NCBI GenBank assembly: GCA_032719365.1
Contig: CM064867.1
Location: 66,214,136 to 66,278,135 of the forward strand
From: Prinsepia uniflora
Lineage: Eukaryota > Streptophyta > Magnoliopsida > Rosales > Rosaceae
Reading direction: 5' to 3'
Length of the DNA: 64,000 nucleotides
The notes below the pieces were generated by a model, which made no database searches, was not told the origin of the DNA, and was given only the letters and a program-made list of their open reading frames with translations. Shown piece after piece: positions 56,839 to 64,000 of this stretch. A program made the translations under genes and the position numbers. How positions within the stretch are numbered: position 1 is the first letter of the stretch; each line of letters starts with the position of its first letter.

Positions 56839-59119
56839 TGACATGACCCACCCCCAATCTCCGGGGATTAAGGGCTAAGTCATGCTCTCTTCTAACTTAC
56901 GCGTGACACGAAGGCTAAACCGACGTCCAACCTCCATGTGACACGTAAGTCAGACCAGGGATTTCCAAAAGTAACCGTTCGACAAGTTCCAGACTTCCCA
57001 GAGCGTAAAGATTCTACTGTGGATCGCTTGTGTGCTGTCTCCGTCTCTCTCTACCAACAGCCCGCACCGCAAAAACCTGGAGGGTATTATACCCTCCATT
57101 TAAAACCAATGCATGCATATCAAACCATTTCATAAAACCATTCATACCCAAGATAAGAAAATCATTATTGAAAACCAGAATCCTTTGCTTTTCTCAAATC
57201 CGTAACTTCAAATCCAGGGCCTCGGCCCAAAATCATAAATCTTCATCATACGGGCCATTGCCCAAAACATCTGAAAACCAGTGAAAAACCAGTGAAAATC
57301 ATCAATCAATCGAGTTACTGGATCTCAAGTGCGCCCGAGTCTTTAAACTCAAAACCATTTACATAATCAGGCCTTCTCGGGATATCAACGAGTCTTTAAA
57401 CTCAAAACACAATCAACAGGCCTCGGGGGATATCATAACCGAGTCTTTAAACTCAAAACATATCAATCTAGGGCCCTCCCCCATCAATCAACCGAGTATT
57501 TAAACTCAAAACCAGATCCAGCTGTTTTCTTTTTCTTTTTTTTCGGGTCTTTAAACCCAAAACCATTTTTCAATCAAGTGAAAACCATAGAAAATCCTTA
57601 TCTGAATTCGCAATAATAATTCAGTAAGCTAGCATCCAAAACCATCATCTCAAACCCAAATCCAGAATTTATCTTTCAAGTTTCAAAACCGAATCAAGAA
57701 TCATCTTTTCAAATTCGATTCCAAAAGCGAAATCTCGTTGATCAAAATCACATGAACAGGACTTCAAGCCTGAAACCACTTTTCCAAAATCCATCGTAAA
57801 TCATTGAAATCAAATCATATTTCAAATCCCAAAATCAAATCATTAAAACCATGGTCAAATCATAGTATAAACCGTAAGCTCGTAAAACGTACAAATACGT
57901 CATTATCTCGAAATATGTGCCAAAAATGTAAATCATCCATATGAAGTCACAACATAGCAATCACGTATAGAAAACATATAAAAACATATATGCATGCATC
58001 ATAAGTTAGAAAGCAAAGTCCACTCACAGACCATTAGCATCGCCTCCTCGATACGCTCGCACTTATGCCATTGCCGGCTAATCCGTTATCACCGGCTTTC
58101 CTAAACCTGTCCAAATCCCATAATAAGGTCACTAACTACTTCATAAAGCTTATACTAAAGCCCGTAATTTTCTCGAATTTTTAACTATTTTTAACCGAGC
58201 CCTAAAACCTTCGGACATTCCGAAAATTATCGAGACGAAGTTCGATTGACTTGAAACTAGTGCTAAAATGTTCGTTACATCGAATACTTTAAAAGTCGTG
58301 TTGGAACCATCCTCAAAAACCGTGTCACGCGCCGTCCAAAAGAGCTGCGCGTGGGCCTCACGCGCTGGCACTGTTCATCTTCATCATTGGGTGAACCAGG
58401 TTTGAAGCGGTTCGGTTCAGACCAGTCCAATCAAACCGGCGGTCACGGTTTTCTCTGGTTTTTGCATCTTTTTCAATTCCGTTTATCCCACTTGCTTCGT
58501 CCTAATCTCTACAAGTGTTCTAGCTAATTAAACCATGGAATTAGGTCCTGATTAATACCTGCCCGATCAACCTTCGAACAACGCTCCTCCTCCATCGTGC
58601 TTCCATGGTTTCAGCCTCCCATTTTTCTGGTTTTCGATTCCAAACCACCTATGTAACCTCCAGAGACAAGTTCCAATTAAGAAAACTAATCAATAAGCAT
58701 GAAATCTTGATTAACCATTACTGGGTCCAACTGAACCGTTTACTGAAATGAAGGCTTACCACCATCGCCGTTCACCACCGTGGGCACCACCACGTGCGTC
58801 TGAGTCCTCTGTCCAACCCTCCTTCACATGCTATGGCCAAAAACTGAGGTTTGAAGGTGACTGTGTACAATTGATGTTCACGGGTTGCACAAAATTTCCT
58901 GTTCCAAAACCGCCACCCATGACGGTTTTCACGGTGGCACCAACCTCATCGTCTAGGCCCTCAAGTTCCTTCACACACTTCTCTCAACTAAAGAGGATTG
59001 GCTTGTTTCTCACGGTTCACTCACACATACAACCTCAACCACTATGTTCCTCTGTTTCAAAACGTGCAAATTATCTCCCACAATCCAAGGCCACCGTCCA
59101 CGACGGTGGCACCACCACT
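56839..59119 (-). repeat. 5' LTR of the LARD-like element, interrupted
   Basis: It begins TGACATGACCCACCCCC and parallels 50057-52417 until it is broken at 59119 by another LTR. A short deletion near 57085 removed the GTGAGTG end of the bracket; the opposite end, near 58023, is intact. About 750 bp of the LTR should lie right of the window. Confidence 0.85.
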
Positions 59120-62100
59120 TGACAGGACCTGCCCCAAATCCCTCGGGATTAGCGTGGGACGTACCTGCTCCCGTCTGACACGAAGTGTCAGACTAGGGAT
59201 ATTTTCGTCTTTTGCCCAACCGGGACTATCAGAGTACTCCAGGATCCAAAGGAGGAATGCGATGTCTCGTCTCTGCTACAACCACATCCGCGATCAACCT
59301 GTAGGGCATTCAAAACATAAAATCTGTGAGTGGACATAACAAATATTTTATTAAAACATTTCATAAAAGACCTTTATGCCCTTCATTAAAAACATATGCA
59401 TGCATTCAAAAACCATTTGTAAGGTTCATGCCCGGTTCCCACAAACCGTCATGAACCATCAAACCATTTGTGCCTTGGCCCGAAATCCGTCAATCGAAAA
59501 CATGGGACCTCCGCCCAAACCAAAACACATGGGAACTCGTCCCAAAACCACCTCATAAGGGTCTCAGCCCAAAACCAATACTCGTGGGTCTTAGCCCAAC
59601 GCCATCTCAGTGAAAACCTATCCACATATGCATATATACATATATAACCAATCCTAGGCACTTCCGGAGAAGATGCCAACTCGGGGCACACAGCCCTTAG
59701 GGATCACATCCCCGATATAGTCACGATGTCATCTCTATACTAGTGGGCACACTACTCGGGGTCTCACTCCGAGCCTTCTCCCAGGAATCTCCATCTGGAA
59801 GGCTCAATCTCTGGATCTAGTCCGAACTCTCTCTGGATCTAGTCCACATATCCCTCCGGAATCTGGTCCGGGACCACAACATAATAAGTAACCTCCACTT
59901 CTGGAATGGGATCCCTATGAGGATACCCACTCTTGTCTGTGGATCGTGAATCTCCAGGTCGACGTCTAGAGGAGACCATATAATCATCTCGTAAGGAGGG
60001 TATATACATACCAGTATACTAAAACCGTAAAAGCGGGAATCACACCCGATAACACAAAACAACTGGGCCTTTCGCCCAAACATAAGACTCAACAGGGCCT
60101 CTAGCCCGATTTCACAATAACTGGGTATCGAACCTGAATTCGTAATCAACTGGGCATCGAGCCCGATATCTGAGGGTCAGTCACGATCCCGATCATAGCG
60201 ATGCGTGCCATCATCAATCCAAGACCGCTCTCAATCCTGGCATGTTGCCGTGACCATCTCGAGGCCATGGTGTACACGTCGCCGATCGATCCTCTAAACC
60301 GTCAGCACTCCAAAGTCAAGCTTCCAGTGGCTGCTCGATAACGGGACGTGCATCGTGACCTCTCCAGAAGGGACGCATCCCAATCCGGAGGCGAGCGTCA
60401 CGTCGTCCGTCGCCGTGCACGAGTCAAAAAACATTTCATGAAATAGGGCCTCATGCCCGAGTCAAAACCAAATCCAATTGGGTCTCATACCCGAGTTAAA
60501 ATCAAGACCAAATGGGTCGTTTTACTTTTCCAAACCATTTCATGAAAATCGGAAGCGTAAGCGCGTATAAGCACGTATAAAACTAGAAAACCTCGAAGTA
60601 CGTGCCCATACGTAAACACAAACCAAAATGCACTCAAGGCATCCCAAAAAACATATTAAAACATATATAAAACATTTATGCATGCATCGATTTCAGAAAT
60701 AAAGTCCACTCACAGACCGTCCGCGCTGCTGCCTCGATATGCGCACTGTACGCCTTCCCACGTCAACCATCACCTTCGGGGTACCCAAACCAGTCCAAAT
60801 CACTTTATAGGGTTACTAACTAGTTAATTAACCCCTCACAAAAGCCCCCTAATTTTTCGGGATTTTTAACTATTTTTAAACGCTCACCGAAACTTTCGGA
60901 CAACCCGAACTATATCGAGACGATGTCCGATCGACTCGAAACCAGTCCCAAAATGTTCGTTACATCGAATAGATGATTTGACATGTTGGAACCTTCCCCA
61001 AATTCTCCCCCATATGCCGCCACGTGCTGCCTGAAGTGGCTGTGCGTGGAAGCCACGCGCCAGTGCTACAGTGTCACCCCTGTCCTCAATCAGACCGGTC
61101 TTGTCAGGACCCACCCCGGTTTCACCCCGAAACCCGAGGTAAATCCTGCTCCCGTCTGACAACCCAACAGTAACCCGTCAGACGCAGGAGAAAAACCTCA
61201 ATACCATAACCCGAAGTTAAAGTTCACAGAGCATAGATACAAGTACAACAACTAAAAGTGATAATAATTACACGCACGCGGAAGAAAAAGGTAAACACTC
61301 CGGGATCCCTCACGGTATTTCTATGCCTCAGACGCTGCCTCGACGTCCAGACCCCGCGCTATCTCCACGACCTGGAGGGCAAGTTAAAACACAAAATGTG
61401 AGTGGACCAGAAAGTGTAAAATGTTCAAAACCATTTTATAAGAAAACCCAGTTTTACCCTCCGTTTTGAAACCACATGCATAACCAATAGTTCTGAACAC
61501 AGTTATAAATCAATTATCATAAAACATCATAAGAAACAGAAACACTATAAAACAGTTATAGAAACCATAACATATGCATCAGGAAACTATATCATAAACC
61601 ATGACATTTAATCATAATTTCCCGATCAAACCTGCTGGACCTATCCGAGTCTTTAAACTCCCGAGTCTTTAAACTCAATCCAGGCCTTAATCATATCCGA
61701 GTCTTTAAACTCCCGAGTCTTTAAACTCAAGGCCTACGGGGGAAACTCAATATATCCGAGTCTTTAAACTCAATCCGGGTCTTTAAACCCAATCCGGCCG
61801 GTCCCCCGTCCAATATATCCGGGTCTTTAAACCCAATATCCAGATCCAGCAAATCCAATCTCAAAATCATTTGAAAACCATTTACCAATCCATATCCAAA
61901 CCCGAATCCGAAATCACTGGTCTGATGCCCTTCTGGCATTCAGAACCGTCATTCCGAACCCAAATCCGGAAAATATCCATTTTATTACCAAAACCCCATG
62001 TAATCACAAATCACATTTCATAACCCATTTATCATTATTAGAAAACCTTTATCGGTGGAAATCCCCAAATGTGGCATCAAAATCCGAAAACCAACATTTT

Positions 62101-64000
62101 CTCGGAAACCGTGCCAAAACCGTCTTTTTTCTCGAAAAACGTGCAAACACATAAAATCATCACTTCATATTCAATAAACATAGATTCATAAGTAAAACCA
62201 TAAAATACGTATATAAAAACAGTTATGCATGCTTGAGTTTAAGGAAAGGGTCCACTCACATACCGAGCCCTACTCGCGTCCTGAACGTCCAGCCCGATCC
62301 TCGGCTTCCTCGGGAAATCCCGATCCTGTCAATCACCGTCAAAATACGTCACTAATACGTCTATAATCAATCACCTAGATTTCCTCAAAAGTCCCCGAAT
62401 CAAAACCCGAAAAACCCGGGACCCTAAACATTCACCCTCGCGGAACTAAACTCATACGATGTCCGATTAACCCGAAACCAACTCCATTGAACTCACCATG
62501 ACTCCTAGACCAAAATCCATGTTGACCGTTTTCCCATCCGCCGCCGCACGCGCCCCCACGCGCCGCCCAAAGTGGCTGCGCGTGGCCCTCACGCGCTGCT
62601 ACAGTACCACCTCCTTCCTCGATCAAACCCGGTTCAGTACAGTGGTCTGCACTCAGACCGGCGTACCTGGTTCTTCCTCTTCCGTCCACCAAAACGGTTC
62701 CTTTCTTCACCAACAGCATCGTCCAGGCCAACCCTATCGATTCCCCAACTCCATTCACCTCGACACTGTCCCAATCCCCTCGACTGAACTCAAAACCAGA
62801 CAGCCCTTCGACCCCTGTTTCACGACTCCTCGACTCCAGCCACCTCCCGTCACGGTGGTGACACCAGACGGTCCCTAAGACCTCACTGAACCCAGACCAA
62901 CCTTCCTACACCGTCGACTCACCCCCCAAACTCGTCGACTTACCAATCAAAGTTCACTGCCGAAACAGGGTAAAAGAGACCCATCTTCGACCGAGCTCCG
63001 CCGTGTACGGCCCCGTCACGGCGACCACCCTAATCGACACCTAGGACCTCCCTGATCACTACCCTAACCTCCAATCCTCTCGACTCTCAGCCCAGAGTCA
63101 CGACTTTCCAAAGGAAATTCCACGGGAAAACAGAGCAGGAAGACTTACCCTTCGATTGCAGCTCCGCCGTGCCGCCGTGCACGATTGCACCGCCAAAACA
63201 CGACCAGCAGCTCCTCCTTGCTTCACTGTCACTCTCACAACTCACCAGTCACTCACCCTTGCACCCAGATCGGTCGATTTCCCCTCAAGCCCTCACTCTG
63301 TTTCTCTGTGTATCGAAGGACTGCACGGTTGCACGAGTGCACCCCAATTATTTGGGACCGTGTACACACAGAAGAACCCCCCAGAACCCACTACACAATT
63401 GCCATGTGTCACAATCCAATCCATCCTTATCTCACCTGATTAACTCCAGCCGTCCATTCCTTCTCTCTCTGCACAAATCCCCATAAACCCAAAAAGACTA
63501 AAATACCCTTCTGTTTAACACATTTTTTACGGTTTTACCGAAACTTTCTAGACCCGTAACTCTCGCCTCGTAAGTCCGATGAACACGTGCCGCCTGTCAT
63601 CGAACTCAGGTCGACAAGAACTATCTAACCATCCTAGGTCAACCTACCAAAACTCGATTATACGAAAAGTCAACTATTCCCCCTACTTTACCCAAATTAC
63701 GGTTAAGCCCTCAGCCTTCCGAACATCACAACTTCCTCCTCGGATGTCGGAATCGGGCGTGCCACCAGCCTAAGGATTCGTGACAACCTCAACTACGTTC
63801 CGGTCACTGGTCAATCCCCAATTGACCACCCGAAATAAAAGTCAACACTTTTGCCCAAAGCAGGGGGCAAAATCGTCATTCTAGGTTCCCGGACCCCTCG
63901 GGACCACCTAACCCCTGGTTAACCTTACTAATCACACCTTAATCACTCTACTAATCCCAATTCTCGGGACGGGTTGTTACAGGTCTGACCGGTCCGATTT
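59120..64000 (-). repeat. LTR, subfamily D, inserted in the LARD 5' LTR, running off the window
   Basis: It begins TGACAGGACCTGCCCC after the five-mer CCACT. Visible pieces are 59120-61101 and 63987-64000, separated by a solo LTR. Its core spans 60713 (GTGAGTGGAC, minus strand) to 59299 (CCCTACAG). It carries GGGC-CTTTC-GCCC, GGGC-ATCGA-GCCC and GGGT-CTCAT-ACCC hairpins (60055-60500). Confidence 0.83.
61102..63981 (-). repeat. Solo LTR, subfamily A
   Basis: 2,880 bp, from TGTCAGGACCCACCCC to GGGACGGGTTGTTACA, with perfect TSD GGTCT (61097-61101 and 63982-63986). Same subfamily as the TR-GAG LTRs at the window's left end, including the GAGTCTTTAAACTC array (about 61645-61840). The core spans 62259 to 61372 on the minus strand. 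No PBS or PPT adjoins it. Confidence 0.92.

Larger units (their letters stand above)
50057..64000 (-). mobile_element. LARD-like non-autonomous Gypsy element, continuing beyond window
   Basis: On the minus strand: 5' LTR (56839-59119 visible, then interrupted), PBS 56835-56823, a 3.7 kb interior, PPT, 3' LTR (53166-50057). The interior has no ORF matching gag or pol. Interrupted 5' LTR sequence should resume beyond 64000. The two LTRs differ noticeably (about 90% by eye where overlapping), so this insertion is older than the TR-GAG element. Confidence 0.8.

Overview
This window reads as repeat-dense nuclear DNA from a dicot-like flowering plant. The only clearly intact host gene is a six-coding-exon serine incorporator (SERINC/TMS) gene on the minus strand (18593-22362). 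Nearly everything else is LTR retrotransposon sequence: nested elements, solo LTRs, non-autonomous derivatives and fragments. No CRISPR array, bacterial operon, rRNA or tRNA gene is visible. The species cannot be named from the sequence.

Layout. 1-5848: a young gag-only Gypsy element (TR-GAG type) with long LTRs. 5849-6511: a LINE zf-RVT remnant. 6512-14495: Gypsy-type LTRs in both orientations, with a miniature TRIM element inside one and a short orphan stretch (11801-12180) holding a possible host exon. 14391-17478: a decayed Copia element carrying tandem duplications, two long poly(C) runs and an intruding LTR fragment. 17479-23060: the SERINC gene with its flanks. 23061-25639: mostly unassigned DNA with a (GA)n tract and a DUF1985-like remnant. 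25640-48416: a nested stack that can be ordered by target-site duplications: a plus-strand LTR (C) holds a minus-strand solo LTR (B; TSD AGCAT), which holds an Athila/Tat-branch Gypsy element (TSD ACAGG) and a plus-strand solo LTR (F; TSD ATGAC). The Athila 5' LTR holds a further solo LTR (E; TSD GTCGG/GTTGA), and LTR C also holds a second TRIM. 48417-49745: a reversed Athila-like LTR remnant. 49746 to the window end: a LARD-like minus-strand element whose 5' LTR is interrupted by another LTR (D), itself interrupted by a solo LTR (A; TSD GGTCT).

The Gypsy LTRs that begin TGTAAC, here labelled subfamilies A to F, share one architecture. They have a W-box/TGACG-rich 5' block, a middle section that differs between subfamilies, a CGCG-rich hairpin, and then an intron-like core of about 0.67-1.4 kb. 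The core is bracketed by GTGAGTGGAC and its exact reverse complement GTCCACTCAC, with CATGCA (RY) motifs just inside and CCCTCCAG at the acceptor-like end. Each core carries subfamily-specific tandem small hairpins. In several arrays the stems change in a compensatory way while the loop stays constant. I regard these bracketed hairpin arrays as the most unusual signal here; any function is inference.

Subfamily letters A-F are labels used only in this report. Identities between copies were judged by eye, not computed.
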